This document shows positions 11,590 to 24,422 of a DNA stretch of 64,000 nt, piece after piece. Position 1 is the first letter of the stretch. Every line of letters starts with the position of its first letter. Source of the DNA: Rutpela maculata (Eukaryota > Arthropoda > Insecta > Coleoptera > Cerambycidae); NCBI GenBank assembly GCA_936432065.2, contig OW386290.2, positions 132,540,677 through 132,604,676 on the forward strand, in the 5' to 3' direction. The notes beneath the pieces were generated by a model, which worked only from the letters and a program-made list of their open reading frames with translations, had not been told where the DNA came from and ran no database searches. The translations under genes were made by a program, and so were the position numbers.

Positions 11590-14386
11590 AAACATTTACT
11601 TATACCACATCAATGGGAATTTATGAGCACAGTATCTAATGTAATTCGTGCGGTTTTCCATGATTAAAAGACAAGTGTTTCTTTAAGAAACGAGCTGCAT
11701 TAGGTTAGAACAGTTTTGATTTGCAATTGAAGATTACAAATTACAATGTTTGAATAGGGATTTATGAGATCAGTTTCTATGAGTATTAATGTTTTTTTTC
11801 AGTAATATATTAAATGTGTTTTCATTTGTTTGAATGGGTAAAAAGAAAGGTCAGTTTTCAACTGCAATTACAAATACAAGTTTAATCGCTTCGAATGGGG
11901 TTATATGCGATCAATTTCTAAAAGTATTTATGCTGTTTTCCGAATATAATTGTGATGAGGTTTAATCAGTAACAAATTGTTCACTATTTGTTATGATATG
12001 GTCGGAAATTCCAAGTACACATTTAGTATTCCTTCAAGAGGATTGATGAGGGCAGTTTCTACGAGTATCTATTTGTTGTTCCTATAGTAAATTATATAAG
12101 TCTTTATCAGTACAGATTCGGATCTAATTTAAATATGAAAATTATATCAGAATAAAGCAACCAAATATTTTAAACAGTATCTATTTGTAAATCCAAACAT
12201 TTACTTATACTATCTCAATGAGAATTTATGAGAACAGTATCTAATGTAAAACGTGCGGCTTTCCATGGTTAAATGGCAAGAGTTTCTATAAGAAACGAGT
12301 TGCATTAGGTTAGAACAGTTTTGATTTGTAATTGAAGATTCAAAATTATAATGTTTGAATAGGGATTTATGGGATCAGTTTCTATGAGTATTAATGTGTT
12401 TTCTTCAGTAATATATTAAATGTGTTTTCATTTGTTTGAATGGGTAAAAAGAAAGGTCAGTTTTCAACTGCAATTACAAATACAAGTTTAATCACTTCGA
12501 ATGGGGTTATATGCGATCAATTTCTAAAAGTATTTATGCTGTTTTCTGGATATAATTGTGATGAGGTTTAATCAGTAACAAATTGTTCACTACATGTTAT
12601 GATATGGTCGGAAATTCCAAGTACACATTTGGTATTATTTCAAGAGGATTGATGAGAGCAGTTTCTACGAGTATCTATTTGTTGTTCCTCTAGTAAATTA
12701 TATAAGTCTTTATCAGTAAAGATTCGGATCTAATTTAAATATGAAAATTATATCAGAATAAAGCAACCAAATATTTTAAACAGTATCTATTTGTAAATCC
12801 AGACATTTACTTATACTATCTCAATGAGAATTTATGAGAACAGTATCTAATGTAAAACGTGCGGCTTTTCGTGGTTAAATGGCAAGTGTTTCTATAAGAA
12901 ACGAGCTGCATTAGGTTAGAACAGTTTTGATTTGCAATTGAAGATTACAAATTATAATGTTTAAATAGAGATTTATGAGATCAGTTTCTATGAGTATTAA
13001 TGTTTTTTTTTTCAGTAATATATTAAATGTGTTTTCATTTGTCTGAATGGGTAAAAAGGAAGGTCAGTTTTCAACTGCAATTACAAATAGAAGTTTAATC
13101 ACTTCGAATGGGGTTATATGCGATCAATTTCTAACAGTATTTATGCTGTTTTCCGAATACAATTGTGATGAGGTTTGATCCGTAACAAATTGTTCACTGC
13201 ATGTTACGATATGGTCGGAAATTCCAGGTACATATTTAGTATTCCTTCAAGAGGATTGATGAGAGCAGTTTCTACGAGTATTTATTTGTTGTTCCTACAG
13301 TAAATTATATAAGTCTTTATCAGTATGCATTCGGATCTAATTTAAATGCAAAAATCATATCAGAATGAAACCTCAAATATTTTAAACAGTGTCCACCTGT
13401 AAATCCAAACATTTAAAGATAATATTATAATGAGAATCCATCAGAAAAGTATCTAATGTAACGTGTGCGGTTTTCCGTGGCTAAATTTTAAAATTATTTG
13501 CAATAAATAAGCTTTAAGGGATTAGAACAGTTTTCATTTGCATTTCCAGATAAATAGTTTTAATTGTTAGGGATCTATGAGGTCAGTGTAATGTTTTTTT
13601 TTTCAATAAAATGTGTTTTTATTAAAAAAAATATTACACAAAGACACTGATCTCATAGATCCCTATTTAACAATTAAAACTATTCATCTGGAATTGCAAA
13701 TTAAAATTGTTCAAATCCGTTAAAGCTATTTATTAAAAATACTTTTAAAATTTAGCCACGGAAAGCCGCACGCGTTACATTAGATACTGTTCTGATTGGT
13801 TCTCATTAAAATATATCTTTAAATGTTTGGATTTACAAGTGGATACTGTTTAAAATATTTGGTTGTTTCATTCTGATATAATTTTTGTATTTAAAGTAGA
13901 TCCGAATGCATACTGATAAAGACAAATTTTCTATTGGAACAACAAATACATACTCATAGAAACTGCTATCATCAATCCTTTCGAAGGAATACTAAATATG
14001 TACCTGGAATTTCCGACCATATCGTAACATGTGATAAACAATTTGTTACTGATCAAACCTCATCACAATTATATTCGGAATACTGATCGCATATAACCCC
14101 ATTCGAAGTGATTAAACTTGTACCTATTTGTAATTGCAGTTGAAAACTGACCTTTCTTTTTACCCATTTAAACAAATGAAAACACATTTAATATACTTAT
14201 TACTGAAAAAAATAACATTAATACTCATAGAAACTCATCTCATAAATCCCCAATGTAATCTTCAATTGCAAATCAAAACCCGGTCTTCGAAGCGTGTCGC
14301 CCGGGTTAGCTCCGGCGGGTTATATCGCCTGTAGTCCCCCGTCAAGAAACATGTAATTAGGTTTGTAACCTGTTTGTTTCTTCTTC

Positions 14387-14425
<39 letters not shown>

Positions 14426-15755
14426 AAACTGTTCTAACCTAATGCAGCTCGTTTCTTATAGAAACTCTTGCCATTTAACCACGGAAAGCCGCACGTTTTA
14501 CATTAGATACTGTCCTCATAAATTCTCATTGAGATAGTATAAGTAAATGTCTGGATTTACAAATAGATACTGTTTAAAATATTTGGTTGCTTTATTCTGA
14601 TATAATTTTCATATTTAAATTAGATCCGAATGGATACTGATAAAGACTTATATAATTTACTATTGGCACAACAAATACATACTCGTAGAAACTGCTATCA
14701 TCAATCCTTTCGAAGTAATACGAAATATGTACCTGGAATTTCCACACGTAACATGTAGTGAACAATTTGTTACTGATCAAACATCATCACAATTATATTC
14801 GGAAAACAGCATAAATACTGTTAGAAATTGATCGCATATAATCCCATTCGAAGTGGTTAAACTTGTATTTGTAATTGCAGTTGAAAACTGACCTTTCTTT
14901 TTACCCATTCAAACAAATGGAAACACATTTAATATATTACTGAAAAAAAACATTAATACTCATAGAAACTGATCTCATAAATCCCTATTCAAACATTATA
15001 ATTTGTAATCTTCAATTGCAAATCAAAACTGTTCTAACCTAATGCAGCTCGTTTCTTATAGAAACTCTTGCCATTTAACCACGCAAAGCCGCACGTTTTA
15101 CATTAGATACTGTCCTCATAAATTCTCATTGAGATAGTATAAGTAAATGTCTGGATTTACAAATAGATACTGTTTAAAATATTTGGTTGCTTTATTCTGA
15201 TATAATTTTCATATTTAAATTAGATCCGAATGCATACTGATAAAGACTTATATAATTTACTATTGGCACAACAAATACATACTCGTAGAAACTGCTCTCA
15301 TCAATCCTTTTGAAGGAATACTAAATGTGTACTTGGAATTTCCGACCATATCATAACAAGTAGTGAACAATTTGTTACTGATTAAACCTCATCACAATTA
15401 TATTCGGAAAACAGCATAAATACTTTTAGAAATTAATCGCATATAACCCCATTCAAAGTGATTAAACTTGTATTTGTAATTGCAGTTGAAAACTGACCTT
15501 TCTTTTTACCCATTCAAACAAATGAAAACACATTTAATATATTACTGAAAAAAAACATTAATACTCATAGAAACTGATCTCATAAATCCTTATTCAAACA
15601 TTATAATTAGTAATCTTCAATTGCAAGTCAAAACTGTCCTAACCTAATGCAGCTCGTTTCTTATAGAAACACTTGCCATTTAACCACGGAAAGCCGCACG
15701 TTTTACCTTAGATACTGTTCTCATAAATTCTCATTGATGTGGTATAAGTAAATGT
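11590..15755. repeat. Inverted pair of ~600-bp tandem arrays, copy II
   Basis: Same unit as in copy I. Markers are at about 11757, 12360, 12966 and 13570 in the plus arm, and the reverse marker follows at about 600-base spacing. The centre is a short palindrome with T-run/A-run around 13600-13640. Confidence 0.8.
14280..14424 (+). mobile_element. Short retroposon 3' end with (AAAT)n tail
   Basis: A GC-rich 145-bp insertion within the array, ending in ten tetranucleotide AAAT repeats and flanked by AAAAC on both sides. It may be the 3' end of a LINE or a SINE; the family is not recognised. Confidence 0.65.
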
Positions 15756-16579
15756 TTGCTGCTCCATTCTGGCAGAAACTGATAGAAATTTCAGCAGCAG
15801 CTTTACTCCAGGCTCCAGTAGAGGGAGCTGTATACGTGTCGCTAATTCATATCTACTCTAATGTGACCTAAGGAACTGACGTGTGTTTGTTAAATTAAAA
15901 GTAAAGCAGTCTCTTTCACTGCCAACTCATTCATTGCTTCTAGGCTAGAACAAGAACACCCGAGGAAATAAGGACTTTGCAGTATTTTGTGTTTACCACA
16001 ATATTAGTATTTCTATTTGAAATATGCAATTTAAACTGTTCATTTGTCGGCATGCAAATCCAAATTAATACTAATAAAAAAAGCAAAATGGAAGTTTACA
16101 ATAAAAATACATCTGTAAAATATACAATTGAAACTGTACATTTGTTGACATGTTTATCCACATTAATACTAATAAAAAGACAATGTTGAAATTTACAATA
16201 AAAACATGTTGATAAATGGTGTGTTATATACGATAGATACTGGAGAAAGGACGGACTGGACTCTTATGATATTACTTATAGAAAAGTTTAGAATCTCTTT
16301 AAAGTTGTATCTGTAATTCCATATGTTTACAGATATAAGGGCAAGGGTGCATTTGCAGACACTAAACTGTAGATTTGTTGATGTATATTTCATATAAGTA
16401 CTCATGAAAGGGCAACATGATAATTCCAAATAGCTCATTCGGAATTACTGTTTCATAACCGATTTAAAACTTAATAAAACAGATAAAATCCTGTCTGTAT
16501 AATAATAATATAACTTATAGGAACGATAAAACCGCATCACTTTTTTTTTATAAGTTTCTATGTGGAATTTTTGGCAGGG
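15756..16579 (-). repeat. Module A, inner copy
   Basis: Inverted relative to 4928-5752 and nearly identical to 17916-18738. It ends with TTTTTGGCAGGG joined directly to array sequence at 16580, which marks the duplication junction. Confidence 0.8.
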
Positions 16580-17915
16580 ATTTAATATATTACTGAAAAA
16601 AAAACATTAATACTCATAGAAACTGATCTCATAAATCCCTATTCAAACATTATAATTTGTAATCTTCAATTGCAAATCAAAACTGTTCTAACCAAATGCA
16701 GCTCGTTTCATATAGAAACTCTTGCCATTTAACCACGGAAAGCCCCACGTTTTACATTAGATACTGTCCTCATAAATTCTCATTGAAATAGTATAAGTAA
16801 ATGTCTGGATTTACAAATAGATACTGTTTAATATATTTGGTTGCTTTATTCTGATATAATTTTCATATTTAAATTAGATCCGAATGCATACTGATAAAGA
16901 TTTATATAATTTACTATTGGTACAACAAATACATACTCGTAGAAGCTGCTATCATCAATCCTTTCGAAGTAATACTAAATATGTACCTGGAATTTCCGAC
17001 CATATCGTAACATGTAGTGAACAATTTGTTACTGATCAAACCTCATCACAATTATATTCGGAAAACAGTATAAATACTGTTAGAAATTGATCGCATATAA
17101 CCCCATTCGAAGTGATTAAATTTGTATTTGTAATTTCAGTTGAAAACTGACCTTTCTTTTTACCCATTCAAACATATGAAAACACATTTAATATATTACT
17201 GAAAAAAAAAACATTAATACTCATAGAAACTGATCTCATAAATCCCTATTCAAACATTATAATTTGTAATCTTCAATTGCAAATCAAAACTGTTCTAACC
17301 TAATGCAGCTCGTTTCTTATAGAAACACTTGCCATTTAACCACGGAAAGCCGTACGTTTTACATTAGATACTGTTCTCATAAATTCTCATTGAGATAGTA
17401 TAACTAAATGTAAAGACTTATATAATTTACTAGAGGAACAACAAATAGATACTCGTAGAAACTGCTCTCATCAATCCTTTTGAAGGAATACTAAACATGT
17501 ACTTGGAATTTCCGACCATATCATAACAAGTAGTGAACAATTTGTTACTGATTAAACCTCATCACAATTATATTCGGAAAACAGCATAAATACTTTTAGA
17601 AATTAATCGCATATAACCCCATTCAAAGTGATTAAACTTGTATTTGTAATTGCAGTTGAAAACTGACCTTTCTTTTTACCCATTCAAACAAATGAAAACA
17701 CATTTAATATATTACTGAAAAAAAAACATTAATACTCATAGAAACTGATCTCATAAATCCCTATTCAAACATTATAATTAGTAATCTTCAATTGCAAGTC
17801 AACCTAATGCAGCTCGTTTCTTATAGAAACACTTGCCATTTAACCACGGAAAGCCGGACGTTTTACCTTAGATACTGTTCTCATAAATTCTCATTGATGT
17901 GATATAAGTAAATGT
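16580..17915 (-). repeat. Additional ~600-bp unit array, copy II
   Basis: About 1.3 kb of inverted units between the two module A copies. Near 17400 a segment is missing relative to the standard unit, the same subunit deletion seen in the first unit of copy I. Confidence 0.75.
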
Positions 17916-18738
17916 TTGCTGCTACATTCTGGTAGAAACTGATAGAAATTTCAGAAGCAACTTTACTCCAGGCTCCAGTAGAGGGAGCTGTATACGTGTA
18001 GCTAATTCATATCTAATCTAATGTGACCTAAGGAACTGAAGTGTGTTTGTTAAATTAAAAACAAAGCAGTCTCTTTCACTGCTAACTCATTCATTGCTTC
18101 TAGGCTAGAACAAGAACACCCGAGGAAATAAGGACTTTGCAGAATTTTGTGTTTACCACAATATTAGTATTTCTATTTGAAATATGCAATTTAAACTGTA
18201 CATTTGTCGGCATGCATATCCAAATTAATACTAATAAAAAAGCAAAATGGAAGTTTACAATAAAAATACATCTCTAAAATATACAATTGAAACTGTACAT
18301 TTGTTGACATGTATATCCACATTAATACTAATAAAAAACAATGTTGAAATTTACAATAAAAACATGTTGATAAATGGTGTGTTACATACGATAGATACTG
18401 GAGAAAGGACGGACTGGAACTCTTATGATATTACTTATAGAAAAGTTTAGAATCTCTTTAAAGTTGTATCTGTAATTCCATATGTTTACAGATATAAGGG
18501 CAAGGGTGCATTTGCAGACACTAAACTGTAGATTTGTTGATGTATATTTCATATAAGTACTCATGAAAGGGCAACATGATAATTCCAAATAGCTCATTCG
18601 GAATTACTGTTTCATAACCGATTTAAAACTTAATAAAACAGATAAAATCCTGTCTGTATAATACTAATATAACTTATAGGAACGATAAAACCGCATCACT
18701 TTTTTTTTATAAGTTTCTATGTGGAATTTTTGGCAGGG
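17916..18738 (-). repeat. Module A, outer copy (right end)
   Basis: Terminal module of copy II, ending GGAATTTTTGGCAGGG. It is the inverted counterpart of 4928-5752. Confidence 0.8.
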
Positions 18739-18771
18739 AACTCTCTCCCCCTACTCTACCGATTTTCAAGT

Positions 18772-18905
18772 ATTTTTAATTGACCTATTTCACGTTAGAA
18801 TGTTTGGTAAAAAATGTCATAACAAAAACTAGATTGGTATCACTAAAAGTCACTGCACATGTTGGCCAACTCATCTAATTCTCAAACTTTGTTAAAATAA
18901 AGTAC
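18772..18905. repeat. Left outer arm flanking the CCCAG element
   Basis: Inverted copy of 27969-28121 (AATTGACCTATTTCACGTTAGAA at the outside, CTCAAACTTTGT at the inside). The two arms enclose the 8.9-kb CCCAG element. Confidence 0.75.
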
Positions 18906-18913
18906 CTCTAATA

Positions 18914-19042
18914 TAATAATCATATCGTATTGTTTTTAGCATTTTTAATGTTAAACTTATTGTAGTAAGCACAAACCTTAAAGCTTAAACTTACTAAAGT
19001 AAGCATACCATTAAAGATACTGAAAACAATGATATGATTAAT
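18914..19042. repeat. Small palindromic miniature element
   Basis: Inverted ends ATCATATCGTATTGTTTT, about 125 bp. It is present only on the left side, between the outer arm and the CCCAG end. Confidence 0.6.
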
Positions 19043-19124
19043 TATATCCCAGTAAACATAGCAAGTCCGGCAAAGTGCCGGGCCAATGCATTTATTGCCG
19101 GGCAACTGTCGCTTGTCGTGTAAT

Positions 19125-20470
19125 CAGTGTTGCCAATTGCCGGAGAATTCTCCGCTTTTCGGAGAATTTGACTGCCTGCGGAGAATCTGTCGGAGAATGC
19201 CTTTTTGACGGAGAATTGGCGGAGAATATAGGGTGACAGAATTTATAATTATTTCTTTATTAAAACAAATAACAAAATAATGTACCAGTTTGCAGTTTTT
19301 TTGCAGTTTAGGAGTTTATGTAAATGATAACAGATGGCGACATATGCGTATTTAGTTTCCTTAAGGGTCAACAGAGGCCGGTTGTCGACCAATGATCTCA
19401 AGTAGTGAACTCAATACTAGGTCCTTTCCTTTGCATTCGAAGTGTAGCACTGAACTACACTGAATTATACAAAATCGTTTCTTTGCAAAGAGATGGTGTT
19501 ATATACTACGCTTTACCATTCCTTTGCCCAGTGTAAGGTCCACTGGTCAGCACTGGTGTAGCTTATCTCCACCTGGTCGAAGGCAGGTGTGAATTGCACT
19601 GGACATGAGCAATAGAAATATTTGAATTGAATTTGAGTAGGGTAGTTTCATCTGGACTTTTAGGTGAATTATTTTTTGTGTATTGGTGTAGGAAAATTGA
19701 AGAAATTCAGTTCAAAATTTCAGGTTGGAGGATGACCCACAAGTAATTAATCTTTTAAGAAATGGTAACTATAAAAAATACCGTATAGGAATGTATTATT
19801 TACCTAATCTAACAATTTTTCTTAGATGATCAATTCACTGAGGAATTCTTCCAGAAAGCTTTCGAAAAAAATAAATTAGTAAAATTTCAATTTCAATTAC
19901 ACTTGTACAATCCATTGCTTTTATCACACTCACGTACACTGAATTTTCAGCTGATTTTGAGTGTAGTGTAAAACACACTACACTCAAAAACAAAGGAAGG
20001 AGTGAGGACCGATAGGCTGGAGCTGGAAGAAGCTTTAGAGAGAGAAAGCCATATTTGAAGGTTACCTATCTCAGTTTCCTGAATAATTAGTTTACAAGTC
20101 AAAGGGAGCCAGAGTGCCTCCAAAGCTTATTTAGCTTATTTCTAAAGTTTCTTTGAAAGAGAACAATAGGTTCCTAATTGTTCATACTCATTCCAGTATG
20201 TATATAGAGTTCACTAGTCTCAAGCGTGCTCTATACCTGGTTGTGCTGATTCATCACAACCAGGTTTTATTAATTCATTACTGATGAATTAAAATATCAA
20301 TTTGTGCAAATTAGTAATAGACCAATGGATTACATATTGAGAAGTAAATAAAGATATTTTTGTTGTATAGAAAATTTTGATATTTTATTTTTGGCGGAGA
20401 ATTTCTTCGATTTGCGGAGAATTTTAAGGCAGTAGGCGGAGAATTTTAGAAAGCTCTGTTGGCAACACTG
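19125..20470. mobile_element. Non-autonomous hAT element 1
   Basis: Ends CAGTGTTGCCAATTGCCGG and GAAAGCTCTGTTGGCAACACTG are flanked by the exact 8-bp duplication CGTGTAAT (19117-19124 and 20471-20478), diagnostic of hAT insertion. Subterminal GGAGAAT motifs (CGGAGAATTT) are repeated at both ends. 1346 bp without a transposase. Confidence 0.92.
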
Positions 20471-20808
20471 CGTGTAATGATGCTGGCCCTGTGTCCAGTG
20501 TTGCCAATTGCCGGAGAATTCTCCGCTTTTCGGAGAATTTGACTGCCTGCGGAGAATCTGGCGGAGAATGCCTTTTTGACGGAGAATTGGCGGAGAATAT
20601 AGGGTGACAGAATTTATAATTATTTCTTTATTAAAACAAATAACAAAATAATGTACCTCTCTGTTTTCTTCCAGTTTAGGAGTTTATGTAAATGATAACA
20701 GATGGCGATATGTGCGCATTCAGTTTAATTAAGGGTCAACAGAGGCCGGTTGTCGACCAATGATCTCAAGTAGTGAGCTCGATACTATATTGGAGTGAGG
20801 ACCGATAG

Positions 20809-21088
20809 CATGAATACTATAGACAAGGATAACGCACGCCGTGCTTTCAACATGTCCGTGAAACTGGAAGAAAGAAGAGCACGTTATAGATGGTTATAGA
20901 TGGCGCAGTGCTCACGAGCACACTGGAACGCGAGCTGCTCATTGGCTAATGACATTTAGGACAATGGAATGCGAGCTGCTCATTGGCTATAATGACATTT
21001 TTCCTAGTGTTACTAGCGCCACCTGGATTCTTCACGTTTTCATCGGAATTCCCGTAAACGTCCGTAATCCTTGTCTTTATTATTCATG
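20809..21088. mobile_element. Miniature element nested in hAT 2
   Basis: 280 bp with inverted ends CATGAATAMTATAGACAAGGAT (M = A or C, one gap). The flanks ACCGATAG and GCCGATAT correspond to a single site in hAT 1, so they are a decayed 8-bp duplication. Internally, GAGCTGCTCATTGGCTA is directly repeated. Confidence 0.75.
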
Positions 21089-21328
21089 GCCGATATGCTG
21101 GAGCTGGAAGAAGCTTTAGAGAAAGAAAGCCATATTTGAAGGCAAGGAGGTTTGATGTTTGAAGGTTACCTGTCTCAGTTTACTGAATAATTAGTTTACA
21201 AGTGAGAGGGAGCCAGAGTGCCTCCAAATTTAGCTTGTCTCTAAAGTTTCTTTGAAAGGGAACAAACAATAGGTTCCTAATTGTTCATACTCATTCCAGT
21301 ATTTCCAGTATGTATATAGAGTTCACTA

Positions 21329-21658
21329 AGGCTATATTCGACTGGGGTCCCGTTCGACTGGCGGGCGGACCACGGTCGGACTGCTAAAAAGCGTTCGAAT
21401 CAGCGGTCTGAAGTTGGTCGACATGGTCACGTTTTAAGATACGACTGTGAAAGCGTTCGACTTCGTCCACTGTGGGCGTGCCCACGGTGGTCCCAGTCGT
21501 ATATAGCCTGGAACCACCGTGGGTACGCCCACAGTGGACGAAGTCGAACGCTTTCACAGTCGTATCTTAAAACGTGACCATGTCGACCAACTTCAGACCG
21601 CTGATTCGAACGCTTTTTAGCAGTCCGACCGTGGTCCGCCCGCCAGTCGAACGGGACC
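21329..21658. mobile_element. Near-perfect palindrome nested in hAT 2
   Basis: The arms GGTCCCGTTCGACTGGCGGG (from 21346) and its complement (to 21658) pair over about 150 bases each. The tip AGGCTATATTCGACTGGG is repeated inverted in the centre. The corresponding site is uninterrupted in hAT 1, which proves insertion. GC content is well above the flanks. Confidence 0.85.
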
Positions 21659-21929
21659 TAATTTCAAGCGTGCTCCAAACCTGGTTGTGCTGATTTATCA
21701 CAACCAGGTTTTATTAATTAATTACTGATGAATTAAAATAGCAATTTGTGCAAATTAGTAATGGACTAATGGATTACATATTGAGAAGCAAATAAAGATC
21801 AATATATTTTTTGTTGTATAGGATATTTTGATATTTTATTTTTGACGGAGAATTTCTTCGATTTGCGGAGAATTTTAAGGCAGTAGGCGGAGAATTTTAG
21901 AAAGCTCTGTTGGAAACACTGCCTGTGTC

Positions 21930-23870
21930 TTATAAGTAACTATAGGGCGATGATAAATATGCTTTGATGGCCCAACAACAATAAAATGGCAATTGACCGT
22001 TGATTATTTCAAAATTAATCTGTTGCAATATGTAGTATAGCTATTATGTTTTATTTAATCATGCAATAGACTACATGTGGATAAATATTACATTTTTTTT
22101 GTATTAATGTAGGAAAAAATATGAATTATATATACCAACACCACCTAGCACTGGCAAGTGCAAATTCACAATTGATGAGTCATCAACACAACGACAAAGT
22201 TCATGGACAAGGCTCATAAATAGCGTTATTGGTTATTTCTTCGAGTTTTGGAGTTTTACTTGTTTATTTATTGAATAGTCTTTATTGTCATGAAGAGGCA
22301 AGTAATTGATAGCTTTATAAAATATATGTAATGTTCAGTTTATGGATAAATTATCATTGTGCCATGATTTGCTTGAAGGTTATATTTACGATTTTTCGAT
22401 TAATTTAATAACTATTTTAATTTTATATTTTATTTTCAAAACGAAATTAGGTATGATTTTCTATTTATTTTTATTTTAAAGTCTGTCAATTACACTTTCG
22501 GCAGGATAAAATTGAAATTGAGACAAGCGTGTGTACACAGGAAGGGAAAAGACTTACGGCTCCATTACGTCACCCCCGTTTGATAGAAGGTTTGCTATAC
22601 TAATCAATACTTAACTTCATTTTAGTTAATTTTCTTTCTATCATGTGCAGTATCTAGTCAGTTTTCAAATTGTGTTCAGTATATGTCGAAGCCCAATAAT
22701 ATCCATCGTAAGTCAAAACTAATACAAAATTAGTAAATTTGGGTAACATATAAGTATAGGTCATATAAATTGTAAATATTATAAAAATGTACAACACGGA
22801 CAGTACGAATGTATGTATAAGGTACAAAATATATTAAAATCACAATATGTGATATGCATATTAAACAATTGCTAATGGTCTGAAATTCTGTTGCATAACA
22901 TTAAAACAAATATTCTGAATCGTACTGCTTTGAACCCGTAATATAGACTACCTATTAGCTTTAAACGGACATGTTCACGTTTTCTTAAATTTTAAGGATT
23001 TAAATCCTCGAGAATAAAAATGTGGTTTGTTTTCTTAATATTTCATACTATCAGGTCAAAAAATAAATAAATCTGGAAATATTATGTAAGAAAACTTGTT
23101 TCAGCTGTAATACGAGGAAATCCAATGAGAAATAGGAACTACCATAACATGTTTAGTACGATCTTTTGCTAATCGAGAAGAGGAAGAAGATAATTAAAAC
23201 CAAAGGAGAACACAAATAAGACCAGGAGAAGATATATACGTTAGAATATGAAATGTATTTTATTATGTTCAGAGAACTGCATTTTGATGATTTTTAATGT
23301 TATAAGATACTGAATAAATTTTAATTTTTTTTTAGTAACTTGGACTCAGTTCTTAAGAAATAATGTGTGTCAAGACTGTTACGTGATGCATGTACATGGG
23401 TAATATGTAAAAGAAGTTTTGAATATAAATATGCATATGGTGGTAACTTAATTTTTAAACTAGCAAAAAATTTTAAACAGAAAAATTCTATCTTAAAGGT
23501 AATGGGTCGTTACTTATGGCCTAATTAAGTTGCAGGTGTATACAAGGTGTCCTATATCCCCAGTGAACACGGATACATACCTGGTATGTTTCTCTCACGT
23601 AATCTATTCAACATGTTATATCCAAGGATATTGGATGTATGGTAAATGTAAGGTACATGGACCTTAAAATTTCAGCCACAAAAAAAGTTATAGCCATGTA
23701 ACGGCAACATAACTTGTAACATACTCGTATGTGGCAAATATATAACATACATATAAAAGACATATATTGTATTTCAAAATATTTACCTTAAAATATGTTC
23801 TGATGTTACATGTGTGCTATATAACATGCAATTTCCTTGGTATAAGCACAAGGGGGTAGCAAATAATATG
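21930..23870. other. No gene recognised
   Basis: AT-rich interior of the CCCAG element. Near 23544, AAGGTGTCCTATATCCCC looks like a lone mariner-type miniature-element end. No coding sequence supported. Confidence 0.5.
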
Positions 23871-24422
23871 CAGGGTGTCCCCAAATGGGGTTATCTATGC
23901 CACAAGTGGACCTAAATTTTAGTTTTTCGACAGTCACTATAAAAAAATTTTCTTCTTAAAGAAATGCGATGTGTTAAGAAAATGTACTTTTTTATGCAGG
24001 GCGCTCAAAAATTTCAAAAATATGAATTTTACCCAAGAGCAAACTACCTTTATTTTTCTCATTTTTAAGGAAAATGCAATTTGAAAAAATTGTTTATTAA
24101 ATCTTGTTTAATAGGTACGTCTTTTTTCCCAATGCCTCACCTCAGTTTTCGTATTTTTCCGTAACGGATACTAAAAAATTTAGGATTATGAAAGTATTTC
24201 AAATGGCTTTTTTATTAAAAATGAAAAACAAAGGTAGTTTACTCTTAGGCAAAATTCATATTTTTGGAATTTTTAAGCGCCCTGCTCCTTCATAAAAAAA
24301 ATAATTTTTTTAACATAAATCGTATTTTTTTAAAAATGCGGAAATTTTTATAGTGACTTTTTGTCCAAAAATTAAAATTTAGGTCATTTGTTGTATAGCT
24401 AATCCCATCCGGGGACACCTTG
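23871..24422. mobile_element. Mariner-type foldback miniature element
   Basis: Ends CAGGGTGTCCCCAAATGGGG and its imperfect complement GGGGACACCTTG, with long pairing arms (e.g. GGACCTAAATTTTAGTTTTT). A TA lies next to the right end. 552 bp, non-coding. Confidence 0.75.

Larger units (their letters stand above)
11409..18738. mobile_element. Array-type foldback element, copy II (7.3 kb)
   Basis: The left tip CAACCCTGTCAAAAAAATCT and the right tip GGAATTTTTGGCAGGGAAC match copy I in reverse order. Layout: module B, units in plus orientation (about 11590-13597), centre near 13615, units inverted (about 13640-15755), module A, units inverted again (16580-17915), and module A once more (17916-18738). 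The extra array plus module A is a tandem duplication of about 2.16 kb. One small retroposon insertion lies at 14280-14424. Confidence 0.8.
20496..21921. mobile_element. Non-autonomous hAT element 2
   Basis: Same family and orientation as element 1, with the exact 8-bp duplication CCTGTGTC (20488-20495 and 21922-21929). It lies only 25 bp from element 1. It is longer because of two nested insertions (20809-21088 and 21329-21658) but has lost internal sequence present in element 1. Confidence 0.92.

Noticed and set aside
5069..18597. A ~70-residue open frame repeated three times in module A (5069-5284, 16193-16438, 18382-18597)
   Set aside because: The three copies are recent duplicates of the same repeat, so shared openness is not evidence of selection. 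No domain, start context or splice pattern supports a gene.
4928..18738. CRISPR-like array
   Set aside because: Units are ~600 bp, internally repeated and inverted, in a eukaryotic context; nothing resembles short repeats with unique spacers.
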